In this document: positions 25,440 through 35,561 of the stretch, in pieces
Numbering within the stretch: the stretch's first letter is position 1
How the letters are laid out: every line of letters starts with the position of its first letter
NCBI GenBank assembly: GCA_016288795.1
Contig: JAEELI010000012.1
Span: 1-64,000, forward strand
Length of the DNA stretch: 64,000 nt
Reading direction: 5' to 3'
Source: Caryophanales bacterium
GTDB taxonomy: Bacteria; Bacillota_I; Bacilli_A; RF39; UBA660
Notes under the pieces: generated by a model
What the model was told of the DNA's origin: nothing
Database searches by the model: none
The model's input: the letters and a program-made list of their open reading frames with translations, nothing else
Position numbers and translations under genes: made by a program

Positions 25440-25774
25440 ACTAACTCTAATTTTACTTCTAAAGCGTCATCGCCACGACGTTCACTTAACTTAATAAGTT
25501 TAGTATATCCGCCAGCACGATTTTCATATCTTTTAGCTAAGTCATTAAATATTTTGTTAGTTACATCTTTGTCGTTATGTAAAAACGCTAATGCTTTTCT
25601 ACGTGATACTAATGTTCCTCTTTTTCCATAAGTAATCATTTTATCAACAAACTTACGAACTTCTTTAGCTCTTGCTTCAGTAGTAACAATTGATTCATGC
25701 ATAATAACATCTTTAGTTAATCCTGCAAGAATACTTCTTCTAATACGAGTTTCTCTTCCTAATTTTCTATACAT
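25433..25774 (-). CDS. rplQ: 50S ribosomal protein L17
   Basis: 113 residues, of bacterial L17 size: RKLGRETRIRRSILAGLTKD at the start and the C-terminal RRGDDALEVKLELV. It lines the exit tunnel region of the large subunit. Last gene of the S10-spc-alpha operon, 5 bases after rpoA. Confidence 0.97.
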   Translation of the reverse strand: MYRKLGRETRIRRSILAGLTKDVIMHESIVTTEARAKEVRKFVDKMITYGKRGTLVSRRKALAFLHNDKDVTNKIFNDLAKRYENRAGGYTKLIKLSERRGDDALEVKLELVK

Positions 25775-25779
25775 ATTGA

Positions 25780-26724
25780 TTACTCCTTAAATGTAAGTCC
25801 TAAATCAGCTACTTTATCAAGAACTTCTTTTAGACTCTTCTTTCCTAAATTTCTAATCTTAGTTACTTCAGTTTCCTTTTTGTCAACTAAGTCTTGAACT
25901 GTATGAATACCAGCTCTCTTTAAGCAATTGTATGCTCTAACACTAAACTCAACTTCTTCAATTGGAGTTTCCAAAGTTTTAGTTATAGTATCTACTTTCT
26001 TTTCTTGCATTAATCCAGAGAAATCACTAATAGAGTTTAAATCCGCAATTATGTTGAAATGTTCAACTAATATCTTTGCAGATAAAGCCATAGCTTCTTC
26101 AGGAGTAATACTTCCGTTTGTAGATATTTCCATAATTAACTTATCATAATTTTCATTTTGACCAACACGAGTATCTACTACTTCATATTTAACTAATTCA
26201 ATAGGTGAATAAGATGAATCTATAGCAATTGTTCCAACTGCTGCATCTTCTAATCTCTTTTTATTTTCTTTCGCATCAACATATCCACGACCATTTTCAA
26301 CAGTCATTTCCATATCGATTTTTCCACCTTCAACAAGTGTACAAATTACTAAATCAGGATTCATTATTTCTACATCTGGATCTAATGTAATCATGCTAGC
26401 TTTAACGACTCCTTCTTCATTAGCAGATAATCTTAAAGTCTTCTTTTCGTTAGTATGATTTTTTACAACTAAGTTTTTAATAGCTAAAACTATACTTGTA
26501 ACATCTTCAACTACACCTTCAATTTTTTGAAATTCATGTAATACTCCATCAATTTTGATAGATGTAACAGCACTACCAGGTAAACTAGATAGTAAAACTC
26601 TACGTAATGCGTTTCCAATAGTTGTTCCAAATCCTCTTTCTAATGGGTCGATTTCAAATTTTCCAAAATGGTTATTTTCTTGATATTCAGTTATTTTGTA
26701 CTCTGGTTTTTCAAATTTTATCAT
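25780..26724 (-). CDS. rpoA: RNA polymerase alpha subunit
   Basis: 314 residues, normal. The N-terminal assembly domain has FGKFEIDPLERGFGTTIGNA and RRVLLSSLPGSAVTSI; the C-terminal domain (about 240-314) has SVRAYNCLKRAGIHTVQDL and IRNLGKKSLKEV, which contacts UP elements and activators. Between rpsK and rplQ as in most bacteria. Confidence 0.98.
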   Translation of the reverse strand: MIKFEKPEYKITEYQENNHFGKFEIDPLERGFGTTIGNALRRVLLSSLPGSAVTSIKIDGVLHEFQKIEGVVEDVTSIVLAIKNLVVKNHTNEKKTLRLSANEEGVVKASMITLDPDVEIMNPDLVICTLVEGGKIDMEMTVENGRGYVDAKENKKRLEDAAVGTIAIDSSYSPIELVKYEVVDTRVGQNENYDKLIMEISTNGSITPEEAMALSAKILVEHFNIIADLNSISDFSGLMQEKKVDTITKTLETPIEEVEFSVRAYNCLKRAGIHTVQDLVDKKETEVTKIRNLGKKSLKEVLDKVADLGLTFKE

Positions 26725-26748
26725 AGTCCAATATCCCTTTCTTTCAAA

Positions 26749-27132
26749 TTAATTTCTTGGTCTTTTAGGTGGACGACATCCATTGTGAGGTATTGGAGTT
26801 TCATCAATAATACTTGTTACTTCCAATCCTGCACTTTGTAATGATCTAATAGCATTTTCACGTCCAGGTCCTAAGCCTTTAACATATACTTCAACTTTTT
26901 TAACGCCTTCAAGTATTGCAGCTTGAGCAGCAGCTTCAGCAGTTAATCCAGCAGCAAAAGGAGTTTTCTTCTTACTTCCTTTGTAACCAATTCTTCCAGC
27001 ACTTGACCAACTAATTGCGTTTCCTTCTTTATCAGAGATAGTTACTATTGTGTTATTGTATGTTGAATGAATATGAGCTTCTGCTTCTGGAATATTTTTC
27101 TTAATTTTTCTTTTTCTTCTATTATATGCCAT
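26749..27132 (-). CDS. rpsK: 30S ribosomal protein S11
   Basis: 127 residues: [38 protein letters not shown] and the end [13 protein letters not shown]-like [14 protein letters not shown] are diagnostic. Part of the 30S platform. Eleven bases after rpsM. Confidence 0.98.
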   Translation of the reverse strand: MAYNRRKRKIKKNIPEAEAHIHSTYNNTIVTISDKEGNAISWSSAGRIGYKGSKKKTPFAAGLTAEAAAQAAILEGVKKVEVYVKGLGPGRENAIRSLQSAGLEVTSIIDETPIPHNGCRPPKRPRN

Positions 27133-27142
27133 AAGTTAACCT

Positions 27143-27517
27143 CTACTTTCCAACCTTTTTCTTGTTAGCTACAACTTTTCCTTTACCTTTACGAGTCTTA
27201 GCATTTCTATTAGTTCTTTGACCACGAACTGGTAATCCTTTTTTGTGTCTAACTCCTTCATAACAATTAATTTCCATTTTGTTTTTAATACTCATTTGAA
27301 CGTCTCTACGTAGATCTCCTTCAACAGTATATTTATCTACTTCCTTACGTAAACGAGTAACTTCATCATCAGTTAAATCTTTAATTTTTTTTGTTTCATC
27401 TACACCAGCATCTTTGCAAATTGTTTTTGCTAAAGGACGTCCTATTCCATATATAGCAGTTAATCCTATGCAAGTATGTTTTTCTCCTGGTAATTCGATA
27501 TTCTTAATTCTTGCCAT
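27143..27517 (-). CDS. rpsM: 30S ribosomal protein S13
   Basis: 124 residues: GIELP-like [21 protein letters not shown], a central helix region, [20 protein letters not shown] and a basic tail. Contacts tRNA and the inter-subunit bridge. RBS AGGAGGATTT. Follows rpmJ by 8 bases. Confidence 0.98.
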   Translation of the reverse strand: MARIKNIELPGEKHTCIGLTAIYGIGRPLAKTICKDAGVDETKKIKDLTDDEVTRLRKEVDKYTVEGDLRRDVQMSIKNKMEINCYEGVRHKKGLPVRGQRTNRNAKTRKGKGKVVANKKKVGK

Positions 27518-27525
27518 AAATCCTC

Positions 27526-27639
27526 CTAACCTTGAACTTGTTTGTGTTTAGGGTTATCACAGATAACCATTACACGTCCATTTCTTCTAATAATTTTACA
27601 TTTTTTACATATCTTTTTTACAGATGGTCTAACTTTCAT
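27526..27639 (-). CDS. rpmJ: 50S ribosomal protein L36
   Basis: A 37-residue protein found by translating the gap between infA and rps[18 protein letters not shown], then [20 protein letters not shown]. The zinc ligands C-x2-C, Cys and His are all present, so this is the zinc-binding (C+) form. RBS GGAGGGAATTT. Standard place between infA and rpsM. Confidence 0.97.
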   Translation of the reverse strand: MKVRPSVKKICKKCKIIRRNGRVMVICDNPKHKQVQG

Positions 27640-27689
27640 AAATTCCCTCCATTATTTCTTTTATTATCCCACGTATTAATAATCTATAA

Positions 27690-27917
27690 TTACCTTTTAT
27701 TCCAAGTAATTATACCTCTAGTTAAGTCGTATGGCGATAATTGCACTGTAACTGTATCACCTGGTAGAATACGTATCATATTAATGCGCATTTTACCAGA
27801 AACGTAGGCTTTTACAGTATGACCATTTTGAAGTTCAACAAGGTAATCACTACCCTTTAGGACTTCAACGACTTTTCCTTCTACTTCAATTTTATCATTT
27901 CTTTTGGATTCAACCAT
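27690..27917 (-). CDS. infA: Translation initiation factor IF-1
   Basis: 75 residues, one S1-type OB fold: [40 protein letters not shown] and [13 protein letters not shown] start at 27917 ([13 protein letters not shown]); the frame is open upstream but those residues are not part of IF-1. GTGGAG lies before the start. The methionine aminopeptidase gene (map) that usually precedes infA in Bacilli is missing. Confidence 0.96.
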   Translation of the reverse strand: MVESKRNDKIEVEGKVVEVLKGSDYLVELQNGHTVKAYVSGKMRINMIRILPGDTVTVQLSPYDLTRGIITWNKR

Positions 27918-27951
27918 ATCATCACTCTCCACTCTATGTAAACCCTTACAT

Positions 27952-27992
27952 AACACCCGTAGAGAAGCGCTTTAGCACTTCTCTATAGTGTT
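27952..27992 (-). other. Large hairpin between adk and infA
   Basis: An 11-base stem with one mismatch or G-U (27960-27970 and 27975-27985, loop TTTA) is enclosed by a second helix AACAC/GTGTT (27952-27956 and 27988-27992). It begins 3 bases after the adk stop. No T-run follows on the minus strand, so it looks like an RNA processing, stabilising or attenuating element rather than a full terminator. Confidence 0.55.
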
Positions 27993-27994
27993 TA

Positions 27995-28630
27995 TTATGC
28001 ATTCTTTATTAATGGTTCTATTTGATTATATACATAATCAGATGATTTTGAATCAACAACATACAATATTCCTTTATTATTATAATAATCTAATATTGCT
28101 GGTGCATTTTGTTCATATACATCATAACGAACATTAAATGATTCTTCATTATCATCACTTCTAATGTTCAATTTAGAACCACATACATCACATATTTCTC
28201 CATTCTTTGGAGATAATTCTTGAAAATAAACATTATATATTTTATTACACTTAGGGCAATTTACTCTACCTAATGTTCTTTTCTTAGCTAGTTCCCTTTC
28301 AACACTCAAATTAACAACTATATAATTGTCGAAAATAGTATCTAGCATTTTAGCTTGTTCTATGTTTCTAGGATATCCTTCAATAATAATTGCTTTTCCT
28401 TCAAACTTAGCTAACTCTTCTTTTAATGCTTTTAAAACTATATCATCGGGAGTTAAAACTCCTTTATCTTGCGATTCTATAATCGCTCTTCCTACTTCAG
28501 TTTCTGGATTTCTTTGATTTCTCAAAACTTGACCTATAGATAAAACATTATAATTAAAATCCTTCTTTAATAATTCACATATAGTTCCTTTTCCTGCAGC
28601 AGGTGGAGCATATAATACTAAATTCTTCAT
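27995..28630 (-). CDS. adk: Adenylate kinase (divergent active-site motifs)
   Basis: 211 residues in the standard secY-adk place. The P-loop is APPAAGKGT (8-16) instead of GxPGAGKGT, the AMP-binding S-T-G-D is S31-I-G-Q, and the usual DGFPR is IEGYPR, so the family is clear but the motifs are divergent. The lid has four Cys (CPKCNKIY and CDVCGSK), typical of zinc-binding Gram-positive enzymes. It converts ATP + AMP to 2 ADP. I start at 28630 (MKNLVLYAPP), one base after the secY stop; the longer frame runs into secY. Confidence 0.9.
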   Translation of the reverse strand: MKNLVLYAPPAAGKGTICELLKKDFNYNVLSIGQVLRNQRNPETEVGRAIIESQDKGVLTPDDIVLKALKEELAKFEGKAIIIEGYPRNIEQAKMLDTIFDNYIVVNLSVERELAKKRTLGRVNCPKCNKIYNVYFQELSPKNGEICDVCGSKLNIRSDDNEESFNVRYDVYEQNAPAILDYYNNKGILYVVDSKSSDYVYNQIEPLIKNA

Positions 28631-28631
28631 A

Positions 28632-29894
28632 TTATCTAATTCTTTTTCTCTTTTCTTTATAACTTTTAGCAAGTAAGCTACTTTCTAATTGTTTATATGA
28701 TTCAATAGCAACACCAACAACGATTAATAATCCGGTTCCACCAATAGTAACACTACTAGATAGATTTGAATATTTACTCATTAAAACTGGTAGGACTGCT
28801 ATAATCATTAGGAAGAAACTACCTACTATAGTTAATTTACTTAGAGATGAACTAATATATTTAGAAGTATCATTTCCTGGACGAATACCAGGTATATAAC
28901 CTCCTCTTTCATTTAAATTCTTACTCATTTCTTCAGGATTCATTACCATAAAGGTATAGAAATATCCAAAGAACATAATTAAGATTAAATATAATATTAA
29001 TCCTGTATTACTTGTATAAACAATATATTTATTTACAAAGTCAATAGCGGCTTGTTTTTTTGTGAAAGCCACGATGGTTGATGGAACAGTTAGTAATATT
29101 TGAGCAAATATTACTGGAATAACTCCAGCAGAGTTAATCTTTATTGGCAAATAACTTTGCTCTGCTCCATAAGCACTTGTTGTTCTATTTGCATATTGAA
29201 TAGGTATTCTTCTTTCAGCTAATTGAATATATATAATACCTACTAAAACCAATATATAAATTAATATAAATACTACAAATAAAGTAATTCCCAAAGGTAA
29301 TTTAAATACCCCATTAATAAAGGAATTATATGCTCCGACAAATATTCTTGGCATACTTTGAATAATACCTGCCATGATTATCATTGAAGCACCATTTCCT
29401 AATCCTTTTTTAGTTATTTGATCACCTAACCAAAGACAAAATGCAGTTCCAGCAGTCATAACTAGTGCTGTCTTAATCATATCTCCAGTTCCTAGGGATT
29501 TCATATAGAATAGACATAAAGCATAAGATTGAACAAAACCTAGAAAAATAGCTAAATATCTTGTTATCTTATTAATCTTTTGTCTACCAGTATAACCTTG
29601 GTCTTTTAGTTCTTTAAAATAAGGAATTATATCCATTTGTAATAACTCAGTAATGATAGATGCAGTAATGTAAGGAGATACTCCCAAAGCAAAGATTGAG
29701 AAGTTTTGTAATCCACCACCACTCATTAGGTTAAATATTTCTAAAAAACCTAAATCTTGATATATTTTACTAGCCCAAGGTATTGTTACAGTAGTTCCTA
29801 AACAAAATAACCCTAAACAAAATAGTGTAAAATATATTCTTTTTCTAACATCTTTATTAGATTTACTAAAAAGTTGGGAAAACCCACGAAACAT
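28632..29894 (-). CDS. secY: Preprotein translocase subunit SecY
   Basis: 420 residues with ten membrane helices. Diagnostic: FSIFALGVSPYITASIITELLQ-like segment near 65, the loop YLPIKINSAGVIPVIFAQ near 250 and MSKNLNERGGYIPGIRPG near 325. It forms the protein-conducting channel with SecE and SecG. It begins 1 base after rplO ends. Confidence 0.98.
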   Translation of the reverse strand: MFRGFSQLFSKSNKDVRKRIYFTLFCLGLFCLGTTVTIPWASKIYQDLGFLEIFNLMSGGGLQNFSIFALGVSPYITASIITELLQMDIIPYFKELKDQGYTGRQKINKITRYLAIFLGFVQSYALCLFYMKSLGTGDMIKTALVMTAGTAFCLWLGDQITKKGLGNGASMIIMAGIIQSMPRIFVGAYNSFINGVFKLPLGITLFVVFILIYILVLVGIIYIQLAERRIPIQYANRTTSAYGAEQSYLPIKINSAGVIPVIFAQILLTVPSTIVAFTKKQAAIDFVNKYIVYTSNTGLILYLILIMFFGYFYTFMVMNPEEMSKNLNERGGYIPGIRPGNDTSKYISSSLSKLTIVGSFFLMIIAVLPVLMSKYSNLSSSVTIGGTGLLIVVGVAIESYKQLESSLLAKSYKEKRKRIR

Positions 29895-30338
29895 CTAAAT
29901 CACCTCAGCTTTGCCACCAGCATCTTCGATTTTAGTAACAGCTTTACTAGAAAATCTTTGAGCTTTAACAGTTAATTTTTTATCTAAATTACCATTAGCT
30001 AAAACTTTAATACCGCTTAAGTTTTTCTTAATTATTCCTCTTTCATTTAATATTTCTGGTGTTACAACATCACCAGCTTTGAAGAATTTATTTAAATCAC
30101 TTAGATTGATTGTAGCAAATTCAGTTCTAAATCTTTTATTATTAAAACCTCTCTTTGGAATTCTTCTATAAATTGGAGATTGACCACCTTGGAACCAAGC
30201 AGGAATTGAAGCTCCACTTCTTGATTTTTGACCATTTTCTCCACGAGTTGATGTTTTACCCATTCCAGATCCTGGTCCACGGCCAACTCTTTTATTTACT
30301 TTTGTTTCTTTTGATTTTGGTAAATTTTCTAATTTCAT
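29895..30338 (-). CDS. rplO: 50S ribosomal protein L15
   Basis: 147 residues: the start MKLENLPKSKETKVNKRVG, then GRGPGSGMGKTSTRGENGQK, SIPAWFQGGQSPIYRRIPK and a C-terminal half near normal. I start at 30338 because the upstream frame is the shadow of rpsE. Only 1 base separates it from rpsE, so rpmD (L30), normally between them, is absent. Confidence 0.97.
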   Translation of the reverse strand: MKLENLPKSKETKVNKRVGRGPGSGMGKTSTRGENGQKSRSGASIPAWFQGGQSPIYRRIPKRGFNNKRFRTEFATINLSDLNKFFKAGDVVTPEILNERGIIKKNLSGIKVLANGNLDKKLTVKAQRFSSKAVTKIEDAGGKAEVI

Positions 30339-30339
30339 A

Positions 30340-30876
30340 TTATAATTCCTCCACTTTCTTACCGCGAAGTTCAGCAATATGTTCTGGAGTTCTTTGACTC
30401 TTTAATGCCTCTAAAGTTGATTTAGCAACATTAATTTGTGTATTAGCTCCTAGACTTTTAGCAACTATATCTTTAACACCAGCTAATTCTAAAACAGCAC
30501 GAGCTGCTCCACCAGCGATGATTCCACGTCCTTCTTTAGCAGGTTTAAGTAAAACAACACTTCTACCAACTTTTCCAGTTTCTTCATGTGGAATAGTTCT
30601 ATTATCTATTAATGCAATTTTAATTACATTTTTGTTTGCAGCTTGAATTGCTTTCTTAATAGCTTCAGATACTTCATTTGCTTTACCAGTTCCAATACCA
30701 ACTAGTCCTTTTCTATTACCAACAGCAACATCTGCTTTAAAACGGAAATGTCTACCACCTTTGGTAACCTTTGTTACCTTAGATATAGAGATTACTTTTT
30801 CTTCTAATAAATTCTTTTTTGTATCATTATTTCTTTTAAATGTTTTCTTAACTTCTTTATTATCTTTATTTTCCAT
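30340..30876 (-). CDS. rpsE: 30S ribosomal protein S5
   Basis: 178 residues. After a charged N-terminal extension (about 20 residues, [20 protein letters not shown]) come the conserved [34 protein letters not shown] and the C-terminal [20 protein letters not shown]. It acts in decoding fidelity. Confidence 0.98.
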   Translation of the reverse strand: MENKDNKEVKKTFKRNNDTKKNLLEEKVISISKVTKVTKGGRHFRFKADVAVGNRKGLVGIGTGKANEVSEAIKKAIQAANKNVIKIALIDNRTIPHEETGKVGRSVVLLKPAKEGRGIIAGGAARAVLELAGVKDIVAKSLGANTQINVAKSTLEALKSQRTPEHIAELRGKKVEEL

Positions 30877-30884
30877 AAGTCCTC

Positions 30885-31241
30885 CTATATCTCTAATCCA
30901 GCTTCTCTAGCTGCATCTGCTAAAGCACTTACACGACCATGATATAAATATCCTCCACGATCGAATACTACTTTTTTAATTTTTGCTTTCTTACATTTTT
31001 CAGCAATGTCTTTACCAACAGTTTTTGCTGCTTCAACATTTCCACCGTTTTTTAATTTAAGACTACGACTTGAAGACGATACTAAAGTATTTCCAGTTAC
31101 ATCATCAATAACTTGAGCATAAATTTCTTGATTAGAACGGAAAACATTAAGTCTTGGCATTTCTTTTGTGCCACTTATGTTTTTTCTAACTCTCTTATGT
31201 CTAATTAAACGAGTTTCATTTCTAGATTCTTTCTTTATCAT
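30885..31241 (-). CDS. rplR: 50S ribosomal protein L18
   Basis: 118 residues: [36 protein letters not shown] and the end [19 protein letters not shown]. It binds 5S rRNA with L5. Twelve bases after rplF. Confidence 0.98.
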   Translation of the reverse strand: MIKKESRNETRLIRHKRVRKNISGTKEMPRLNVFRSNQEIYAQVIDDVTGNTLVSSSSRSLKLKNGGNVEAAKTVGKDIAEKCKKAKIKKVVFDRGGYLYHGRVSALADAAREAGLEI

Positions 31242-31252
31242 ATTTTACCTCC

Positions 31253-31789
31253 TTAAGCCGCTTTCTTTCCTTCTTTACGACGAACAAATTCGCCTTTATA
31301 ACGAATACCTTTGCCTTTATATGGCTCTGGTTCTCTTATTTTTCGAACGTTTGCTGCAAACTCAGCCACTCTTTGTTTATCAATTCCTTTAATAGTTATT
31401 TCGGTGTTAGATACAAGTTCAACCTTGATTCCATCAGGAACGATAACTTCAACAGGATGACTATAACCGGCACTAACAACTATTTTGTTACCTTGAACAT
31501 TGAAACGATAACCTACACCAACAGCCTCTAAGCTTTTTTCAAAACCATCTGATACTCCTGTTAGCATACTTCCAATTAATGAGTTTGTAGTTCCTTGCAT
31601 AATATTAGCTTCTTTAGAAGGCTTCTTTTGAATAGTCTTAACAACACCGTCTTCAACTTTAACTTCTACTAAAGGGCTAACTCTTAATTCTAATGATCCT
31701 TTTGAACTCTTAATAGTTACTAAAGAACCTTCAACAGTTACTTCTACACCTGTAGGTATAGTTAATTTTCTTTCACCAATTCTACTCAT
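31253..31789 (-). CDS. rplF: 50S ribosomal protein L6
   Basis: 178 residues: MSRIGERKLTIPTGVEV, VGVGYRFNVQGNKIVVSAG and PEPYKGKGIRYKGEFVRRKE at the end. I start at the ATG 31789 rather than at the in-frame TTG two codons earlier. It lies near the factor-binding site of the large subunit. Confidence 0.97.
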   Translation of the reverse strand: MSRIGERKLTIPTGVEVTVEGSLVTIKSSKGSLELRVSPLVEVKVEDGVVKTIQKKPSKEANIMQGTTNSLIGSMLTGVSDGFEKSLEAVGVGYRFNVQGNKIVVSAGYSHPVEVIVPDGIKVELVSNTEITIKGIDKQRVAEFAANVRKIREPEPYKGKGIRYKGEFVRRKEGKKAA

Positions 31790-31795
31790 AATCAA

Positions 31796-32194
31796 TTACC
31801 ATATATAGGCAATTACTTCGCCTCCTAACTTAGCTGCTCTAGCTTCTTTATCAGTCATAAGACCTTTTGAAGTAGAGATAATAGCAATACCTAAGCCGTT
31901 AAGAACACGAGGAACTTCTGAAGCTTTTGCATATACACGTAATCCAGATTTACTAATTCTTTTTAAACCAGTAATAACTCTTTCTTTCTTAGCACCATAT
32001 TTAAGTGTTAATGTCAAGGTATCACCAGTAGTATTCTTTTCATAATTAAAATCTTCTATGTAACCTTCTTTTTTTAATATTTCTGCTATACCTAAAGTCA
32101 TCTTTGTTCCAATAACATCAACAGTAGGATATCTCATAATATTAGCATTTCTAATACGAGTTAACATATCAGCTATCTTATCTTGTACAAACAT
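31796..32194 (-). CDS. rpsH: 30S ribosomal protein S8
   Basis: 132 residues: [20 protein letters not shown], then [20 protein letters not shown] and the end [10 protein letters not shown] start at 32194, where AAGGAGGAATAAT stands before ATG; the longer frame overlaps rpsN. It binds 16S rRNA early in assembly. Confidence 0.97.
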   Translation of the reverse strand: MFVQDKIADMLTRIRNANIMRYPTVDVIGTKMTLGIAEILKKEGYIEDFNYEKNTTGDTLTLTLKYGAKKERVITGLKRISKSGLRVYAKASEVPRVLNGLGIAIISTSKGLMTDKEARAAKLGGEVIAYIW

Positions 32195-32208
32195 ATTATT
32201 CCTCCTTC

Positions 32209-32394
32209 TTACCAACTAGATTTCTTTACGCCAGGTATTTGGCCTTTATTAGCAAGTTCTCTAAAGCAAATACGACATAATTTGAATTTTGATAAGACAC
32301 CATGAGGACGTCCACATCTTTCACATCTTGTGTATTCTCTAGTAGAAAACTTTTGTTTTCTTTTGTTTTTTACTTTCATACTTGTCTTAGCCAT
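32209..32394 (-). CDS. rpsN: 30S ribosomal protein S14, zinc-binding type
   Basis: 61 residues, the short zinc (C+) form: [20 protein letters not shown] has the four-Cys knuckle, and the C-terminus is [16 protein letters not shown] zinc-free paralogue is not in the window. Confidence 0.97.
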   Translation of the reverse strand: MAKTSMKVKNKRKQKFSTREYTRCERCGRPHGVLSKFKLCRICFRELANKGQIPGVKKSSW

Positions 32395-32402
32395 AATTAC
32401 AC

Positions 32403-32942
32403 CTAACCTTTAAATGGCATTCCAAATGCCTTTAGTAATGCACGAGCTTCGTCATTACTCTTTGCTGTAGTTACGAATACAATATCCATACCACGAATTT
32501 TATAAACATTATCATATTCAATTTCTGGGAATATTAATTGTTCTTTAATACCTAAAGTATAATTTCCTTTTCCATCAAATGAATTACTTGATACTCCACG
32601 GAAATCTCTAACTCTTGGTAAACCAATTTTAATTAATTTTTCCATAAAATTATACATGTTTTCTCCTCTTAGTGTTACTTTAACACCAACAGGTTGACCT
32701 TCTCTTAATTTGAAGCCAGCGATTGATTTACGAGCATTTGTTATAACTGCTTTTTGACCAGCAATTAACTCTAAATCTTTTTGAGCAGCTTCGATGAATT
32801 TTACATCGTGGCAACCTTCACCAACGCCCATATTAATAACTATCTTATCTAATTTAGGAACTTCCATAATACTTTTATATTTAAATTCTTTCATTAGATT
32901 ATTTTTTATTTCTTTATTATATAATTCTTTAAAGTTACTCAT
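32403..32942 (-). CDS. rplE: 50S ribosomal protein L5
   Basis: 179 residues: [55 protein letters not shown] and [20 protein letters not shown]. It binds 5S rRNA and contacts S13. Confidence 0.98.
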   Translation of the reverse strand: MSNFKELYNKEIKNNLMKEFKYKSIMEVPKLDKIVINMGVGEGCHDVKFIEAAQKDLELIAGQKAVITNARKSIAGFKLREGQPVGVKVTLRGENMYNFMEKLIKIGLPRVRDFRGVSSNSFDGKGNYTLGIKEQLIFPEIEYDNVYKIRGMDIVFVTTAKSNDEARALLKAFGMPFKG

Positions 32943-32950
32943 AAATTCAC

Positions 32951-33283
32951 CTACTTACTAGCTTTCTTTGTAGATTTCTTGGTCTCTTTTTTTGCTTCAG
33001 TCTTAGATTCTACTTTTTTAGTAGTTTTCTTTGTTTCTTTAGCAACTTTTTCATCTACTTTTTTACTATCTATTTTTTTAAGATTTGATACATGGATAGG
33101 CATTTCTATATCGAAAATACCTCCCTTATCATTATTTGTTCTAGGTTTAGTGTGTCTCTTTGAGATATTTATACCTTCAACAACAACTTTATTTTCATTT
33201 TTTAAAGTCTTTAAAACTTTACCAGTTTTACCTTTATCTTTTCCGGCTAAAACTTTTACATTGTCATTAACTTTTATCTTCAT
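32951..33283 (-). CDS. rplX: 50S ribosomal protein L24 with basic C-terminal tail
   Basis: 110 residues. The KOW domain ([40 protein letters not shown]) is normal. The last 35 or so residues are a low-complexity Lys/Thr/Ala/Glu tail ([15 protein letters not shown]) that most L24 proteins do not have. It starts large-subunit assembly. Confidence 0.96.
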   Translation of the reverse strand: MKIKVNDNVKVLAGKDKGKTGKVLKTLKNENKVVVEGINISKRHTKPRTNNDKGGIFDIEMPIHVSNLKKIDSKKVDEKVAKETKKTTKKVESKTEAKKETKKSTKKASK

Positions 33284-33291
33284 AGATCCTC

Positions 33292-33660
33292 CTATAAAAC
33301 CTCAGGAGCTAAAGATACGATTTTCATATAATCTTTTTCTCTTAATTCTCTAGCTACTGGACCTAATACTCTAGTTCCAATTGGACTCTTATCTTCTCTA
33401 ATTAGAACACAAGCATTGTCATCAAACTTAATATAAGAACCATCTGCTCTTCTAACACCTTCAACAGATCGAACTATAACAGCTTTTACAACTTTTCCCT
33501 TAGGAATTGGACTGTTAGGAATAGCTTTCTTTACTGTTCCAATAACAACATCACCAATATTACCGCTTCTAACTCTGCTGCCTCCAACTACTTTAATAAC
33601 TAGTAGTTCACGAGCACCAGTGTTATCAGCTACTTTTAATCTTGATTCTTGACTAACCAT
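33292..33660 (-). CDS. rplN: 50S ribosomal protein L14
   Basis: 122 residues: [39 protein letters not shown] and [20 protein letters not shown]. It interacts with L19 and the small subunit in bridge B8. Confidence 0.98.
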   Translation of the reverse strand: MVSQESRLKVADNTGARELLVIKVVGGSRVRSGNIGDVVIGTVKKAIPNSPIPKGKVVKAVIVRSVEGVRRADGSYIKFDDNACVLIREDKSPIGTRVLGPVARELREKDYMKIVSLAPEVL

Positions 33661-33670
33661 AAGTGACCTC

Positions 33671-33928
33671 CTAAAGGATTACAGCTTTTTGAATAACTTC
33701 AACTAACTCATATCTCTTTGTTTTAGATAATGGTTTAGTCATTCTTATTCTAACTGTATCTCCTACTTTTGCTTCATTTTTTTCATCATGTGCTGAATAC
33801 TTTTTAGAGTATTTAACACGTTTATTATATAGAGGATGACGTTTATAAGTTTCAACTAAAACAGTAATAGTTTTTTCGTTCTTATCACTTACAACTTTTC
33901 CCGTTAATTCTTGAATACTATTTGCCAT
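33671..33928 (-). CDS. rpsQ: 30S ribosomal protein S17
   Basis: 85 residues: [40 protein letters not shown] and [19 protein letters not shown] primary 16S rRNA binder. Its ATG overlaps the rpmC stop by 1 base. Confidence 0.98.
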   Translation of the reverse strand: MANSIQELTGKVVSDKNEKTITVLVETYKRHPLYNKRVKYSKKYSAHDEKNEAKVGDTVRIRMTKPLSKTKRYELVEVIQKAVIL

Positions 33929-34131
33929 TATTTCTTACCTCCATCTAACATTCTTTCTTTAAGAACAGTTTTCATCTTTGCAACATCATGTCTTAAAACT
34001 CTTAATTCTGTAGGATGTTCTAATGTTCCATTTGCTTGTTGCATTCTCTTTGTGAATAATTCTTCTTTAGTTTCTGTAATCTTTTTCTTTAAATCAGCAT
34101 CAGATAACTTTCTAATATCTTTAATATCCAC
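33928..34131 (-). CDS. rpmC: 50S ribosomal protein L29
   Basis: 67 residues: [40 protein letters not shown] and [11 protein letters not shown] two-helix protein at the tunnel exit, near the signal recognition particle site. Confidence 0.97.
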   Translation of the reverse strand: MDIKDIRKLSDADLKKKITETKEELFTKRMQQANGTLEHPTELRVLRHDVAKMKTVLKERMLDGGKK

Positions 34132-34133
34132 TA

Positions 34134-34547
34134 TTATTCACCATCCTTTTTAACAAACTTACATTTGATTGGAAGTTTATGAGATGCAAGTCTTAAAGCT
34201 TCTCTTGCTATATCTTCAGTAACTTCTGTTATTTCAAACATAATTTTACCTTCTTTAACTACAGCAACATATTGGTCAACTCCACCTTTTCCTTTACCTT
34301 GACGAGTTTCCAATGGTTTCTTAGTTATTGGTAAATGTGGGAAAATATTGATAAATACTTTTCCACCACGTTTCATATAACGAGTCATTGCAATACGGGC
34401 AGCTTCAATTTGTCTAGCTGATACCCAAGCTCCTTCTAAAGCCATTAATCCATAATCACCTTTAGTTAGTGTTGTGTTTCCCTTAGCATGACCATCATAT
34501 GTTAATCTATGCGACTTTCTATATTTAGTCCTTTTTGGCATCAACAT
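34134..34547 (-). CDS. rplP: 50S ribosomal protein L16
   Basis: 137 residues: [58 protein letters not shown] and the PLxTRxGKGKG motif. It overlaps rpsC by 23 bases, a common feature of this pair. Confidence 0.98.
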   Translation of the reverse strand: MLMPKRTKYRKSHRLTYDGHAKGNTTLTKGDYGLMALEGAWVSARQIEAARIAMTRYMKRGGKVFINIFPHLPITKKPLETRQGKGKGGVDQYVAVVKEGKIMFEITEVTEDIAREALRLASHKLPIKCKFVKKDGE

Positions 34548-35205
34548 TTTGAGTCGCCTCCTTTTTTACGCTTTTCTTAGCTGGTAATATTTCATCTTTG
34601 TAAATCCATACTTTTACACCGATTTTTCCATATGTTGTATTAGCTTCGCTTTGAGCAAAATCAATATCTGCTCTAATTGTATGTAGAGGAACTGTTCCTT
34701 CAGTATATCCTTCACTTCTAGCCATTTCAACACCATTTAATCTTCCAGATACTAAAGTTTTAATTCCTTTTGCTCCAGCCTTCATAGTGTCTCTAATAGC
34801 TCTCTTTTGAGCAGATCTAAATGGAGCACGGTTTTCTATTTGCATTGCAATATTATCTGCAACTAATTTTGCATTTAAGTTTGGATTCTTTTCTTCAACT
34901 ATGTTAATAAATACTTCTTCTTTAACAAGTTTAGAAATTTTCTTACGTAGAGCATCAATATCTTCTCCACCACGACCTATAATTACACCAGGTTTAGCGG
35001 TTTTGATTGTTACATCAGCTCTATTTTTCTTTCTTTCTATAACTACTGAAGAGATTGATGCTTCTTTTAGATTCTTTAGAATGTATTCACGAATCTTTAT
35101 GTCGTTGTTTAACTTAGTTGCATAGTCTTCTTTTGCATACCAACGAGATTCCCAATCTTTATTAACACCTAAACGATATCCAACAGGATTAACTTTTTGT
35201 CCCAT
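34525..35205 (-). CDS. rpsC: 30S ribosomal protein S3
   Basis: 226 residues: [20 protein letters not shown], the KH domain with [19 protein letters not shown], and [19 protein letters not shown] with [20 protein letters not shown]. It lies at the mRNA entry site. A short Lys-rich tail follows. Confidence 0.98.
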   Translation of the reverse strand: MGQKVNPVGYRLGVNKDWESRWYAKEDYATKLNNDIKIREYILKNLKEASISSVVIERKKNRADVTIKTAKPGVIIGRGGEDIDALRKKISKLVKEEVFINIVEEKNPNLNAKLVADNIAMQIENRAPFRSAQKRAIRDTMKAGAKGIKTLVSGRLNGVEMARSEGYTEGTVPLHTIRADIDFAQSEANTTYGKIGVKVWIYKDEILPAKKSVKKEATQNVDAKKD

Positions 35206-35561
35206 TATTTAGCATCTCCTTCCTCATTTTTGTTATCAGTAACTACTACTTTGATATGACTAGTTCTCTTGTCATGTCTATCAACATTACCACGGCTAGC
35301 AAATTGAATTCTTTTTAGTATTGTTCCTGGATTAACAAAACATTCTTTAATAACTAAATCATCTTCTTTTAATCCTAGGTTATTTGTAGCATTAGCTACT
35401 GCCGAATTTAATACTTTTAAGATTAATCTACTTGCTTTAGTATTTGTAGTCTCTAAAATAGATTTAGCAGTCTTAACATCTTTTCCTCTTATTAAATCCA
35501 TAGTCATTCTTGCTAATCTAGGTTTAATAATTGCACCTTTATGAATTGCATAAGCTTCCAT
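35205..35561 (-). CDS. rplV: 50S ribosomal protein L22
   Basis: 118 residues: [32 protein letters not shown] and [20 protein letters not shown], the tunnel-lining hairpin region. TAATG coupling with both neighbours (1-base overlaps). Confidence 0.98.
   Translation of the reverse strand: MEAYAIHKGAIIKPRLARMTMDLIRGKDVKTAKSILETTNTKASRLILKVLNSAVANATNNLGLKEDDLVIKECFVNPGTILKRIQFASRGNVDRHDKRTSHIKVVVTDNKNEEGDAK

Noticed and set aside
32979-33353. Long plus-strand open frames opposite the ribosomal protein genes
   Set aside because: They mirror the codon bias of the minus-strand genes, have no ribosome sites and give Phe/Leu/Ser-rich products without family features. The same holds for similar frames opposite adk, ychF, ssb and pgk.
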